This document shows, piece after piece, positions 1 to 11,149 of a DNA stretch of 64,000 nt. The first letter of the stretch is position 1; each line of letters opens with the position of its first letter. Position numbers and translations under genes: made by a program. The stretch is from Stomoxys calcitrans. Taxonomy: Eukaryota; Arthropoda; Insecta; Diptera; Muscidae. Location: the NCBI RefSeq assembly GCF_963082655.1, contig NC_081554.1:95920245-95984244 (forward strand), written 5' to 3'. The notes under the pieces are model-generated. The model had not been told where the DNA came from and did not search any database. It saw only the letters and a list, made by a program, of their open reading frames with translations.

Positions 1-1071
1 ATCACACACAGCATTCAATTTGACACCATCAATTATTACTGGAAGGGAATACACGTCACTAGAACCTCGCTCAGCCACACTAAAAATAGAATAATTGAAA
101 ACATCATTATCAACATAATCTTCACTAGTGTCATTAGAAACGTAATTAACACTTCTCTTTTTATTGTAGCAAACAGATGCCAAATGGCCAATTTTTCCAC
201 AGGAATGACACTTGCTGTTCTTGTATTTACAAGACTGCGAGCTATGGTTACGCCAACCACAATGAGAGCACGATGATTTTCTTTCACCGTCGCCGTTATT
301 GTCTCTGCTGCCACCAAAATTTCCTCTGCTGCCACTGCCTCTGCTACCGCTACCACCGCTGCTGCCACCACCACTTATGTTACCGCCATAACTATTGCCG
401 CTGTTACCACCACCGCCATTTTTTCTCGAAGGCTTCGATCTGTTAACAAAGTTTACTGAACTTTGATCCCTTTCTGCTACTTTCGCCATGTTTTTTGTTT
501 CCAATATCATAGCTTTTCTCAACGCACTTTGCACCGTTAGAGTTTCATCTTCCTCACATAGCCTCTCGAACATAAAATTTGGCAAACCCATTACAAATTG
601 GTTTAAGATGAATGCATCTAAATGGGCTCCAAATTTGCAATTAAGTGCTAGGGTCTTCACACGAGCATACCACTCAGCAACAGACTCGCCATCATTCTTA
701 ACTGCCACATGAAACTTCTTCCGCTCACTAAAAACTATCGTTGGTGGAGTATATTGTGTGTCCAATATCACACACAGCTCATCATACGTCTTACGAACAG
801 GGGAATCAGGGCTGCATAAACTATGTAGCACTTTATACGGCACTGCACCAATCGACTTCAACAAAATCGATTTTTTTATGTTGTCCTCTGTGCAACCAAT
901 TTCACAGAAATGGATTTCAAGGCGCTCTTTCCACACTTCCCAAGATTCCACATTAGGGTTGAACTCGTTCACATTCGTTGTTTGGAACACCGTCATTTGA
1001 CCACTATTTAGAGTCACATTTGCATCATCCATTTTTGGCGGCATTGAATAATTATTTTCATTTAATTCCAT
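1..1071 (-). CDS. Gag/pol N-terminal part of a Ty3/gypsy (Mag-like) retrotransposon, runs off the left edge
   Basis: The minus strand is open for 357 codons from an ATG at 1071 to base 1, with no stop in the window. The product looks like a retrotransposon capsid protein. The N-terminal ~210 residues have a gag-type helical character (SWEVWKERLEIHF, then a region ending ALRKAMILE). A Gly/Ser/Asn-rich linker follows at residues ~214-260. Two zinc knuckles of the form C-x2-C-x4-H-x4-C lie at residues ~267-300, with a short tail after them. The last residues (VIIDGVKLNAVCD) look like the start of a retropepsin whose catalytic Asp is the final codon, so protease, RT and integrase should lie to the left. 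Two CCHC knuckles and a gag-protease fusion fit the Mag/CsRn1 side of Ty3/gypsy. Shorter ORFs in this stretch are shadows. The clade is inferred. Confidence 0.8.
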   Translation of the reverse strand, partial: MELNENNYSMPPKMDDANVTLNSGQMTVFQTTNVNEFNPNVESWEVWKERLEIHFCEIGCTEDNIKKSILLKSIGAVPYKVLHSLCSPDSPVRKTYDELCVILDTQYTPPTIVFSERKKFHVAVKNDGESVAEWYARVKTLALNCKFGAHLDAFILNQFVMGLPNFMFERLCEEDETLTVQSALRKAMILETKNMAKVAERDQSSVNFVNRSKPSRKNGGGGNSGNSYGGNISGGGSSGGSGSRGSGSRGNFGGSRDNNGDGERKSSCSHCGWRNHSSQSCKYKNSKCHSCGKIGHLASVCYNKKRSVNYVSNDTSEDYVDNDVFNYSIFSVAERGSSDVYSLPVIIDGVKLNAVCD

Positions 1072-1194
1072 AAAACAGTTTTTTCATTTGCATATATATA
1101 TATACATACATATGCACTTCACTTTTTTTTTATAGGTTATTGAACCTCAAACTTGAAATTGCAATCGTTGTTGCTGTTTTCCGTTATTTTTTTT

Positions 1195-1208
1195 TCTCCT
1201 CGTCGCCA
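1195..1208 (-). promoter_or_regulatory. Probable tRNA primer binding site
   Basis: On the minus strand TGGCGACGAGGAG lies four bases inside the proposed LTR end. It would pair with a tRNA 3' end of the form CTCCTCGTCGCCA, which includes the CCA. Its position between LTR and gag start is where a primer binding site belongs. The tRNA was not identified. Confidence 0.55.
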
Positions 1209-1212
1209 ATTA

Positions 1213-1475
1213 TGTAGTGTATTACACTATTATGTTAAGAGAAACAAGCGGCCTTGTAAGTATTCAAATGCTTACTGTTTTCTTTATTGCAAATCAAAGC
1301 TGCAAGAACTACTAATGGGAGCTTAGTACTAAATATATGTATAAACAGGTGTATGTGTGTATGTGTCTATGAGATACATCAACTTATGACAACAGATATG
1401 AGAGAGAGTGTTAAGATGTTAGAATGTTAAGATTTATGTATAATGTATAATTGTGTATTAGAGTGGTACTTAACA
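1213..1475 (-). repeat. 5' LTR of the gypsy-like element
   Basis: On the minus strand this stretch begins TGTTAAGTACC and ends ACACTACA, directly before the primer binding site. TG...CA termini and about 263 bp suit a short gypsy LTR. The partner LTR lies outside the window, so the right boundary rests on the terminal dinucleotide alone. Confidence 0.5.
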
Positions 1476-1499
1476 ATTAATACTCTATATATGCCATGT

Positions 1500-2660
1500 C
1501 TATTCACATCTGCATCTCGTATAATCTTCTCCAGCAAGATATTAAAGAGATCACACGATAGGCTGTCTGCTTGTCTGAAACCTCGTTGGTATTAAATGGT
1601 TCGGAGAGATTCTTTTCTATTCTTACTGAGGAAGGCGTATCAGCAAGTGTCATCCTGCAGAGTCTTATTAATTTTGCAGGGATACCAAACTCAGACATGG
1701 CTTGAAATACCTTTGAACGTAAAGGAGTATCGAAGGCGGCTTTGTAGTTAACAAAGAGATTGTAGGTGTTGATTTGATTGATTGATTGATATGGCGTAGT
1801 TTTAATATCTGGTCTAGGGTGGATTTACAAGGTCTAAAGCCGCATTGATAGGGCCCAATTATCTCATTGACTTCGATCTTGTATGCAATGTGGAGGAGAC
1901 TTATTCCTCCGTAGTTGGCACATTCTGTCTTGTCTCCTTTCTTGTGTACGGAACATAGGTTGCTGAGGTTGCAATCATCGGGTATGCGTCCTTCTAGCCA
2001 GATTGCGCAAACAAGAATCCAAAGTCAGTCAGTGAAAATGGGTCTGGCAGTAAATGGAGATAAGACGAAATGGATGACGAAATGGATGGATGATGAACTC
2101 CCAAAACACCTTGTACAACTGAGCAGATAAAGAAAGTGGAGAAAGTTGGGAACCACAACTTTGAGATAGTCGGTAACTTTATCTACCTCGGCATCACCGT
2201 AATCGAAACGAATGACACCAGTTTTGAAATAAAGCCAAGAATAATACTGGCAAACAGATGCTACTTTTGGAATAAATAAGCAGTTTAGGCCACCTCTCGA
2301 CAGACGAAGATTACACTATACAAGGCACTGATACTACGCGTGCTGTTGTATGGTTCTGAAGCATGGGTACTTGTGAAGGCAGATGAGGCAGTGCTTGGAG
2401 TATTTGAGAGAAAGATTTTTCGTAAAATATATGGACCAGTTTGCGTTAATGGAGAATATAGGCGACGTATGAACCACGAGCTGTATGACGACGATAGCAT
2501 AGTTACACGCATCAAAATATAACGGCTGCGTTGGCTAGGTCATGTTGTCAGAATGGATGAAGAAGTTCCAGCAAAGAAGTCTTTGGAAGGCAAACACGGT
2601 GGTACACGCAAACCGGGAAGACCAAAAGCCCGATGGTAAGATCAAGATGTGGGAGACAGT
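1500..2660. mobile_element. RTE/BovB-type LINE remnant with inverted 5' segment
   Basis: Bases ~1500-2012 read on the minus strand as part of an RTE-type reverse transcriptase, including CSVHKKGDKTE, YQCGFRP and SEFGIPAKLIRLCRMTL, with frameshifts. Bases ~2013-2660 read on the plus strand as the downstream part of the same ORF: MGLAVNGDKTKWM, a C-terminal RWLGHVVRMDE-like block and RKPGRPKAR. The element is 5' truncated and broken by stops. The head-to-tail inversion is the layout left by twin priming. A second copy of the 3' part lies at 63600-64000 on the minus strand. Confidence 0.75.
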
Positions 2661-2757
2661 ACCTCTTTTTGAGGAACTTGCAATGTCAGGACTTTGACGT
2701 TGCGCTGGACTCATGACGGACTTACGCATGATTTGTGGGGATGAGGAGGATCACCGA

Positions 2758-3632
2758 TTGGAGTATACCAATCGCCGCTTCAGTGAACTACATCCCCCCT
2801 CGGATGTGCTAGTGACCGAGAGGAAATTCCGAGACATCATTAATGCAGCAGCCGCTCACTTTACACCAGCCGGCCGAATACCCCAAGTGCGGCTTAATTT
2901 CCCGGCGCAAGCTGTGGTACTCGCAGACGAGCGTGATGGGATTCGTGGTATGGACCCCGCTAACCCCAGAATCAGCGAGCTGAATCTGGAAATGGACAGG
3001 GTAGTCTACGAACATAAGCGGAATTTGTGGCTGGAACACTTGGAGCAATGTAACAGGCACCGGTGGAGGCAACATGTGGTCTACTGTTGAGTCTCTCTCG
3101 AACACCGGTAGACGGGATGACAGGATCTCAGTCACTTTGAGCGAAATAACCGTGACTGATCCGAAGAGATGCGCCAGGCTCTTCAACCGTGTTATTGTGC
3201 ATCCCGAGAGTGACAGGGCAAGGAGGAGAGCCATTCGCCGTATTCGTGGTCTGCGAGTCGATGAACAGCCATCATAATTTATCGTAAGCGAAGTTACGAA
3301 CTTCATCCGTGGCGCCAAATCTTCTAAGGCGTTGGGCCCCGACGGAATCTCTACATTGATGTTGAAGAATTTGGATTCGCCTGGAGTTGAGTACCTTTCT
3401 ACTGTCCTCAACCTATCTTTGAACACTCTTATAGTTCCCGATGTCTGGAAAATGCGCAGTGATCCCGCTACTGAACCTTGGAAAGGTTCCCCAAGTCACT
3501 GCTGGCAGTACTTGGGGTGCAGACTAAGAAACCTTGTTGACCACGTACAAAGCAATTGGCTGGTCTTTGGTAAGTTATGCAGCGCCAGTGTGGTCCGACG
3601 TGCAAGATGTATGTCCCGATGCGGGACTAGAC
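2758..3632 (+). mobile_element. Family A LINE, internally deleted fragment
   Basis: Homologous to the endonuclease-RT linker of the complete element at 22338-25917. Blocks include the RKFRDIINAAAAHF region, then ALGPDGISTLMLKNLD with the start of the RT, then a jump to VVSYAAPVW-like sequence, and finally a jump to the C-terminal cysteine motif (VCPD). Frameshifts and at least two internal deletions make it non-functional. It abuts LINE-B sequence on both sides (2661-2757 and from 3633). Confidence 0.8.
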
Positions 3633-3992
3633 GCAGGACTATGGCAAAATTTACCCCTTTTTTCCTGTTTTAGTAATTTCTAGGCATATAGTCCTCTCGC
3701 CATTTTTGACTGCAATAGAGCTTGAAATGACAGCTAGGTGGGAACTTCTCCAGCCCGCCTGGCATCGATTATTGTTATGCACGTTGGCTCCTTACTATCT
3801 TCATTATAATGTCTGTCATTGTACTGCCGCCGTAAATTTTGTCTGGGTTCTTCGGCGCTTTTGGAATCTTTTTCGGGGGCGGCACAATGAAGTTTATATT
3901 TTTATAAGGCGAATTCAAAAATGAATTGGCATATCAAGTTCCATCAGCTGTGCTGATGCGGCCACCTTATTAAATACGCCGCCTTGCAATAT
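3633..3992 (+). mobile_element. LINE-B 3' fragment joined to a hAT-like terminus
   Basis: Bases 3633-3904 match 35180-35440 and, inverted, 33000-33240. They follow a cysteine-motif remnant and look like a LINE 3' end. Bases 3905-3992 match the right terminus of the complete hAT-like element at 34804-35656, including GCGGCCACCTTATTAAATAC. The copy therefore looks like a left-truncated member of the same composite element. Confidence 0.6.
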
Positions 3993-4004
3993 ATAAAACA
4001 CATT

Positions 4005-4010
4005 TTTATT
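4005..4010 (-). terminator. Candidate polyadenylation signal of the BTB-BACK gene
   Basis: AATAAA on the minus strand, about 160 bases after the stop codon. Another AATAAA overlaps the TAA stop itself near 4168-4173. Either could serve; only transcript ends would decide. Confidence 0.35.
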
Positions 4011-4168
4011 TAATTTTCATTTTCATATTTCAGTGAAAAACATATTATAGGTATGAAGTACTTAGTATAGCACTTTGATTAATGAATTAAAATAAATAAC
4101 TCCCAAATATTTTTTGTAAATCATTCATTCTGCTTGATGGGTACGATGATTTAGAATTGAATGTACAT

Positions 4169-4561
4169 TTATTCCAATACAACATTACCGCCAAATCCCA
4201 AATGAGAAAAAATGAAGTACTTTTGCTCAAAGCTAAGAATTGAAGATTTTCCAGGACCACTTTTAAATTCTGTTGCCGCCACGTTTGCGAAGTTGAGACA
4301 CTTCAGACATTTCTTGAGAAGAGTTTCAGCGCTGGACATATTACTAGGCAATTGTGAATCCACTTCTTTATCGTTTTTACTTGGGGGTTGATCAAATTTA
4401 AGCGTTCGTTCTAAACTGAAGTTTTTAAAATAAAATTCTATAATAGAGAATAGTTCCAATGTTTTCTTGGCTTCTTGTAGAACGACAATTAATCTATAGA
4501 AATCATTGCTATCCAACTCCATTAACTTTTGGTTATTTTTCAATTCCACAAGTTTAATTCT
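4169..4561 (-). CDS. BTB-BACK domain protein, terminal exon (exon 3)
   Basis: The minus-strand exon starts after a TTTCTTTGCAG acceptor at 4562-4563 and runs 130 codons to TAA. It begins in phase 0, matching the phase-0 end of exon 2 at 20792. The sequence continues a BACK domain: LMELDSNDFYRLIVVL corresponds to the middle helices. EFKSGPGKSSILSFEQKYFIF resembles the EFA-x-GPAKSGLLT signature that closes BACK domains of BTBD-type proteins. The protein then stops, with no PHR or Kelch domain. The full product of 344 residues is short for BTBD3/6-type proteins. BTB-BACK proteins usually act as cullin-3 substrate adaptors, but the exact orthologue is not recognised. The exon is separated from exon 2 by a 16.2-kb intron. 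Confidence 0.75.
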   Translation of the reverse strand, partial: RIKLVELKNNQKLMELDSNDFYRLIVVLQEAKKTLELFSIIEFYFKNFSLERTLKFDQPPSKNDKEVDSQLPSNMSSAETLLKKCLKCLNFANVAATEFKSGPGKSSILSFEQKYFIFSHLGFGGNVVLE

Positions 4562-5470
4562 CTGCAAAGAAAGATATGTGAATACTCAATAAATGTATTA
4601 AATAAATATGCTGTCATTTAAGGCTTGTTAGTGTGCTTAGTAATATGGAAATTCTCATTTTAACGAATACATTAATATCATGCATAGCGAATTGAATGAA
4701 CTTTTGTGTGACACCAAGCCATTGCCATGTTACTATATGCTGAAGGTAATTGCAACACAGAAACCTCTACATATTACACCAAAAAATACTTTAACCGACA
4801 TTCAATCGACGCCTGTGGTGAGTAAGTATTCGACCGAATTGAATGAACCCTTGAGTGTCGAAAGCAGCTGTGACAGAATGCCATTGTCCTTTTATGCCAT
4901 GCCGTACACCTAAACTAACAGACAACAGGCCATCACAACTGTATACTACACTCATAAATGCGTGGTGCCAAGCGCAAAAGCGGCTTGGCATGCAATAACA
5001 GTGACATGTAGGTCGCGATCATCTCAGGTAGATCAAAGACAAAACAGCATGCCGTCAAGCGTGATTTGTTCCCATGGTTATTTCATTCGCAAATGAGCTC
5101 TGCAAAGATTTATTTATTTATTTATAATTATAAAATCATTTATAAGTCCCGAGAAGCTTTAGGCTTGTCTGCAGGATTGAAACGAAAGAGTATTTGACTA
5201 TAGGCCTGTTCGCTCACTTTTCCAGTAAAAATTTGCAGGAGAGTAAATGCCATTTTGCTCTCTTTAAAATATTGCAAGCAAAAGTACGCGAACGACTTGC
5301 AGTGAAAATTTGCACAAAAACAGCTGATTTTTGTTTTGGTTGGTATTTATTTGTTTGCTTGGAAAATTTTTTTTTTAATAAAAATATAAAAAAATATTTT
5401 CCTTAGATAAACGTCAATTTATTGACCCGAGGGTGAAAATGCTAGAAGAGTAGCCATTTGTATATCCGTG
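4562..5470. other. Intron sequence without recognised features
   Basis: AT-rich start of the 16-kb intron of the BTB-BACK gene (in gene order, its 3' end). ORFs here are short and without recognisable domains. A TTTATTTATTTAT run lies near 5110. Nothing else could be assigned. Confidence 0.5.
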
Positions 5471-5975
5471 ATCTCCGCGCCGCTGGACAGCCATCACAAA
5501 TTAACGTGCAATCCAATGGCAGCCGGTTGTACGTACCGCATTGGCCCGATGGAGTCTTTCAGTGAACAACACACTGCTACAACAACAACAATAAAAACAA
5601 CCGCGCACGAAGCTACGGATGTCATCCGTAGCGCCACGTCGCGCAAAGTGCTGGTTCCACACAGAATCTCTACACTAATGCTGAAGTATCTGGATATGCC
5701 TGGAGTCGATTACCTTACAACTGTCCCCAGCATATCTGAAAACTTATATAGTACCCGATGTTTGGAAGATGGGCAGTCTGATCCCGCTACTGAAACCAGA
5801 AAAGAACACGAGCAAGGGGGAGTCGTACAGACCAATCTCCCTTCTCTCATCAGTAGCCAAGACGCATGAGGGACTACTCCTCCCGGTTGGACAATTTCCA
5901 TTCGCCGAGCATCAGCATGCATTTCGAAGGCTCCATAGGACTACAACTGCTTTACATGCCATCACCGTATACAAA
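5471..5975 (+). mobile_element. Family A LINE fragment with a short derivative inside
   Basis: Bases 5485-5507 and 5596-5970 match the family A linker and start of the RT (TDVIRSATSRKVLVPHRIST, then a block resembling PLLKPEK and a QHAFRRLH-like block). The match is cut by a ~90-bp insertion that carries the family A 5' end and CAA-rich 3' tail (next entry). Several frameshifts; not coding. Confidence 0.75.
5507..5595 (+). mobile_element. Short family A derivative (SINE-like), copy S1
   Basis: Starts GCAATCCAATGGCAGCC like the 5' end of the complete LINE, keeps the GGT...ACC hairpin, and ends AACACACTGCTACAACAACA like its 3' end. The central ~3.4 kb of the LINE is absent. It is more diverged than copies S2-S4, with the P4-like stem lost. 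The target duplication is unclear. Confidence 0.65.
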
Positions 5976-6059
5976 AGTACCCCAGTAGCGGAAAGAGGCG
6001 AACTACATGCATACGCATGTGCCTGCAAAAGCAGTTGCCAGTACTTCCACACAAATGTA

Positions 6060-6912
6060 AACACCATTTCAAAATATCAAATAACAACATCCGTCCGTCT
6101 GTCTGTCGAAAGCACGCTAACATTCGAAGGAGTAAAGCTAGCCGCTTGAAATTTTGCACGAATACTTTTTATTAGTGTAGGTCGGTTGGGATTGTAAATG
6201 GGCCAAATCGGTCCATGTTTTGATATAGCTGCCATATAAACCGATCTTGGGTCTTGACTTCTTGAGCCTCTAGAGGGCGCAATTCTTATCCGATTTTATT
6301 GAAATTTTGCACGTAGTGTTTTGGTATCACTTCCAAAAACTACGCTAAGTATGGTTTACATCGGTCCATGTTTTCATATAGCTGCCATATAAACCGATCT
6401 TGGGTCTTGACTTCTTGAGCCTCTAGAGGGCGCAATTCTCGTCCAATTTAACTGAAATTTTGCACGTAGAATTTTGGTATCACTTTCAACTGTCCTGAGT
6501 ATGATTCAAATCGGTTCATGTTTTGATATAGCTGCCATATAAACCGATCTGGGATCTTGACTTCTTGAGCCAATAGAGCGCGCAATTCTCATCCGATTTG
6601 GCTGAAATTTTGCATGAGGTGTTTTGTTATGTCTTCCAATAATCGTGCTAAGTATGGCACAAATCGGAACATAACCTTATATAGCTGCCATATAAACCGA
6701 TCTGGGATTTTGACTTCTTGACCCTCTAGAGGGCGCAAATCTCATCCGATTTAGCTGAAATTTTGTACAACAGCTTCTCTTATGACCTTCAACATACGTG
6801 TCTAACATGGTCTGAATCGATCAATAGCTTGATACAGCACCCATATAAACCTATCTCCCGATTTTGCTTCTCGAGCCCCTACAAGGCGCAATTTTTATCC
6901 GAATGAACTACA
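6060..6912 (+). repeat. Tandem-core repeat element (period ~165-175 bp)
   Basis: About five head-to-tail units share the blocks ATATAGCTGCCATATAAACC and TTGACTTCTTGAGCC. The left side carries the CCGTCCGTCTGTCTGTCG block that recurs in similar elements at 13, 14, 15, 36, 48 and 55 kb. This is a common fly repeat type, probably non-autonomous. The superfamily was not settled; the terminal hairpin in fuller copies suggests a Helentron/HINE relative. Confidence 0.65.
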
Positions 6913-7632
6913 CTTTTTTAAATTTTTATTTGTTTGTTTTTTTTTTGTTCATTTTCTATGTCATTGTTGAAATATATAAAACGAATAGCGTGACTGACTG
7001 ATCGTCGTCCAGCCCAAACGGATAAAGGTAGAATCATGAAATCTTGCACCAATGGTGCAAGATTCCGTGCCTATGTTCCAACATAGATTTGGTGACATTC
7101 ATACGTTTAAGTACTAAAAAGAATTAAAATGTACGAAATTTTGTGTTTTTACCCAGCACGAACGGATAAATCTATAGAATTATTTTGGGCTCAAATTAAA
7201 GAGCGTCTCAAAAAATAAAATTTGGTGGCAAACATTTTCCAAAATAGTACTGGTACTAGTGGGAGAAATAGTACGTTTAGTGCCGTCTTTATAGATGGAG
7301 CTACAGGTCTGAAATTTGTAGGTACAACTAGGAAAAATATGATGGGTGACAAAATGATATATTTTAAATTCAAACATTTTGGTACTAAAATTAGTACCAT
7401 TTGGTGTTTTCTTTATAGATGTAGATACAGGTCTGAAATTTAGTATGTTGATACCACGATGAAAAATATGAAGGGTGACCAAATAATCTAATTAAAACTC
7501 GAACATTTTGGAACCAAAATTGGTACCATTTGATAATTTCTTTGCAGATGGAGCAAGAGGTCTGAAATGTGGCATGTAGGTACAACGACGAAAAATATGA
7601 TGGGTGACTAAACGATCTTTTTAAAATTCGTA

Positions 7633-9272
7633 CAGCGGTCAAAAAAAGTATTCATCATTCAATGTTTTTTTTTTAATAAGTCTACAAAAGACAATTGGAA
7701 TAAAAACATATTAAACTAATGATGCAGTAGTGCTTGTGTGATATATATGTACACAATTTCATTGTTTTTAAAGAAAAAAATAGTATTTATTGGAACAAAA
7801 AGGGCCATTTTACAGCTGAACACAAAAAATTAAACAAAAAAAGTATTCATCATTGCAAAAAAAACAAAAAAATAAATAACATAATTTAAAAAAATTAATA
7901 CTTTGTTATTCGACCACCGCGTCTTATAACTTCTTTTAAACGGTTTGACATCGATTGGACTAATTTAGCGGTTATATTTTGGTCTATATTAGTCCATTCC
8001 TCCATTATCACCTGTTGCATTTGACTCTTGCTCGAAAAATTGCGCGTTCTCAATTTGCGTTCGAGATGTTCCCAAAGATGTTCAATTGGGTTCAAGTCGG
8101 GACTTTGAGGAGGAGTTTTAATGACTTTGGGGCAGTTATACAGCATCCACATCTTGGTATTTAAAGCAGAATGTTTGGGGTCATTATCTTGATAATATTG
8201 AAAGTTATTACCAAGCCCAAGTTTTACAGCACTATCTTTTAAATTCCTCTTTAAAATGTCAATGTAATACTTATGATCCATTACTCCATTAATAATTTCA
8301 AGATTTCCCGCTCCTGAAGCCGCCATACACCCCCAAACCATTAAACCACCTCCACCATGTTTTACAGTAGCAACTGTGTTTCGTTCTTCAAGCTCTGTAT
8401 TTGGTTTTCTGTACACTATGACCTTTCCATCGCACCCAAAAAGATTAAACTTGCTCTCGTCTGCAAAAATGACTGTTTTCCAAAATGATTCGGGCTGTTT
8501 TACATACATTTTTGCGAAGTTTAGCCTTTTCACTCGGTTTATTTTATTTATAAAGGGCTTCTTACGTGCAGTTCTTCCTCTGTAACTATGCCTTTTGAGT
8601 GTATTTCGAATTGTTTGTGTAGTAACTTCCTTCCCTAAATATTCCATAGTGTTTTTACGAAGAATGGTCGCATTTGTCTTCGGAGTTTTCTGAACTTGCC
8701 GCACTAGCCACGCACATCTCCAACTGAAAGTGCTTTTGGTCGACCAGATCTTGGTTTATTGTCAACAGTTTTCGTTTCTGTCCACTTTCTGATGATGGAT
8801 TGTATAGTAGATCGTGGTCTATTTAATATTTCACTGATAGTTTTTTGAGTTAAACCATTCCTGTGGTGTTTTATTATCAAAACTTTTACCTCATCAGAAA
8901 CCTCGTTTTGCTTACGACCCATTTTGACAAAAACTATATTTTCAATGAAATTAAATATTTGCTGTCAAGGGCAAAGCCTCCTTTACTAAATAAAACAGAA
9001 AAGGGGGATTCCCAAATAATATTTGAATTTGACTTTGATGATAGCACATCAATGATGAATACTTTTTTTGTTCTGTTTTTGGTGTTATTATATAAAATTG
9101 CATTTTTTGCGCTAATTAAATTTATTTTTTGAATTTATTTTAAAACATATTACGAAAAATAAACTATTGCATAAAACTGCATTATTTGTTTACTTTAAAT
9201 TTTCTTCAATTACCCAAAATAAGTGAATTTATTATCAATTTTGCTAATGATGAATACTTTTTTTGACCGCTG
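7633..9272 (-). mobile_element. Tc1-like DD34E transposon, copy 1
   Basis: Complete element flanked by TA on both sides. The inverted termini begin CAGCGGTCAAAAAAAGTATT. The same AAAAAAAGTATTCATCATTG motif recurs ~200 bp inside each end (7837-7857 and 9051-9074), so it has the IR/DR architecture of the Minos/Paris/Sleeping Beauty type. It carries one transposase on the minus strand (next entry). It lies inside the left half of the foldback element. It is near-identical to copy 2 at 41490-43069. Confidence 0.92.
7895..8922 (-). pseudogene. Tc1-like transposase with one frameshift
   Basis: Cut-and-paste transposase of the Tc1 group, about 342 residues. The N-terminal helix-turn-helix pair begins MGRKQNEVSDEVKVLIIKHH, followed by a GRPKALS AT-hook-like link. 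The catalytic core has IFADESK (first Asp), YYQDNDPKHS (second Asp) and SPDLNPIEHLW (Glu), with 34 residues between the second Asp and the Glu. One base is missing near 8705 compared with copy 2 (GTGCGTGG against GTGCGTTGG), which breaks the frame after residue ~71. The catalytic part downstream is open. Confidence 0.9.
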
Positions 9273-9728
9273 TACATTGTTGTAGCAGAAAGTGTAAAAT
9301 AATACACAAGAGCTCATCTCTGCCTACAGCGAACGGGAACAGCTAGAATTCAGCATTTTGACAAACATTATTGCAGTCTTGACCAAAATACGACATGTGA
9401 AGAAAACATACAAATTGTGGTGCAATTTGTACATTGAAAGTATATATTGGGCGACTGGAAGATATTTTTTATTCGTGCATTTAGTTACTCAAACGTACAA
9501 AAGTGTACATTCTTTACGGAGTTAGATAATAAAGCTCTCAAAATTGAGATACATCTATACCTTGATGACAAATTTTGCGCTATCGAAAGTTTTTTTTTTC
9601 AAAGTCGTACATTTAGGTACTAAGACATACAAATTGTACTTTTTCTACGAATTGAGCTAGAGCACTCAAAATTTGGAATTGGGTTCACCTTGACATTGAA
9701 TATAGGGCGGCTAGAAGATTTGTTTTTA

Positions 9729-10335
9729 AAGGGTGATTTTTTTGAGGTTAGGATTTTCATGCATTAGTATTTGACAGATCACGTGGGATTTCAGACATGG
9801 TGTCAAAGAGAAAGATGCTCAGTATGCTTTGACATTTCATCATGAATAGACTTACTAACGAGCAACGCTTGCAAATCATTGAATTTTATTACCAAAATCA
9901 GTGTTCGGTTCGAAATGTGTTCATTCACCGTAACGTTGCGTCCAACAGCATCTTTGAAAAAATACGGTCCAATGATTCCACCAGCGTACAAACCACACCA
10001 AACAGTGCATTTTTCGGGATGCATGGGCAGTTCTTGAACGGCTTCTGGTTGCTCTTCACTCCAAATGCGGCAATTTTGCTTATTTACGTAGCCATTCAAC
10101 CAGAAATGAGCCTCATCGCTGAACAAAATTTGTCAAAATTTGAACACATTTCGAACCGAACACTGATTTTGGTAATAAAATTCAATGATTTGCAAGCGTT
10201 GCTCGTTAGTAAGTCTATTCATGATGAAATGTCAAAGCATACTGAGCATCTTTCTCTTTGACACCATGTCTGAAATCCCACGTGATCTGTCAAATACTAA
10301 TGCATGAAAATCCTAACCTCAAAAAAATCACCCTT
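9729..10335. mobile_element. Palindromic mariner-family derivative with 194-bp inverted repeats
   Basis: TA duplications flank a 607-bp element. Bases 9729-9922 and 10142-10335 are apparently perfect inverted copies. Each arm encodes the transposase N-terminus (MNRLTNEQRLQIIEFYYQNQ) pointing inward. The centre holds a minus-strand piece of the catalytic region (FSDEAHFWLNGYVNKQNCRIW). It looks like two 5' ends of one transposon joined around a fragment, and it cannot make transposase. Confidence 0.88.
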
Positions 10336-11149
10336 TAATTCGTGCATTTGGGAACTAAAACATACAAAATGGTACTTTCATTACAGAGTGATCTTTAGCT
10401 CTCAAAATTAGGATACGCTATACCTTAACGAAGCGGACCGCCGGGATGCTAGTTCTAAATAAATACATTTATGAAAATAACAATAATAATGTTTGTTTGT
10501 TTATTTGTTTCCTCGTCCAAGTCTAAAAATTTGAAAACCCATGCTTTGAAAACAAATTGGGGTAACAGCAGAGTCTAGCTCTATAAAAACCCAATGTTGT
10601 TCGTTTTAGTACATAAATATACGACTATCAGAAATACCTTCTAGTCACTCAATACATACTGTCAAAGTGTAACTGTATCCCGAATTTCAGAGCCCCAGCT
10701 CAATACATTAGGAAAGTACCATTTTGTAAGCTTTAATATCTAAATCAAAAATTAAAAAAAAAATTATTTGGTTATTACAATATACTGTCAAGGTGTAACG
10801 CATCTCAAATTTTGGAGCTTTATCCCACTCTGCATAAGATTATCATTTTCTACGTTTTAGAAATTAAATGAACAATTTCAAAAAATCTTCTATTTTGAAC
10901 GTTTAGGTACCTATATGTACGATTTTCAAAAAGGTCTTCTAGTCGGCCAGTATATGCTTTCCAGGTACCAAATGCATCACAATTAGTAAGATTTTTTCCA
11001 CTCCTGGTACGATTTGCTACGACATACCGAATTTGTGTCAACACCTATTATTGGTATGAAGTTGCTTACTTCGTACTATTTAGCACTTTTTGATACCAAT
11101 ATGCACAAATAGAACATTTTGTCACCCATTACGATCCGCACCGTTTGTG

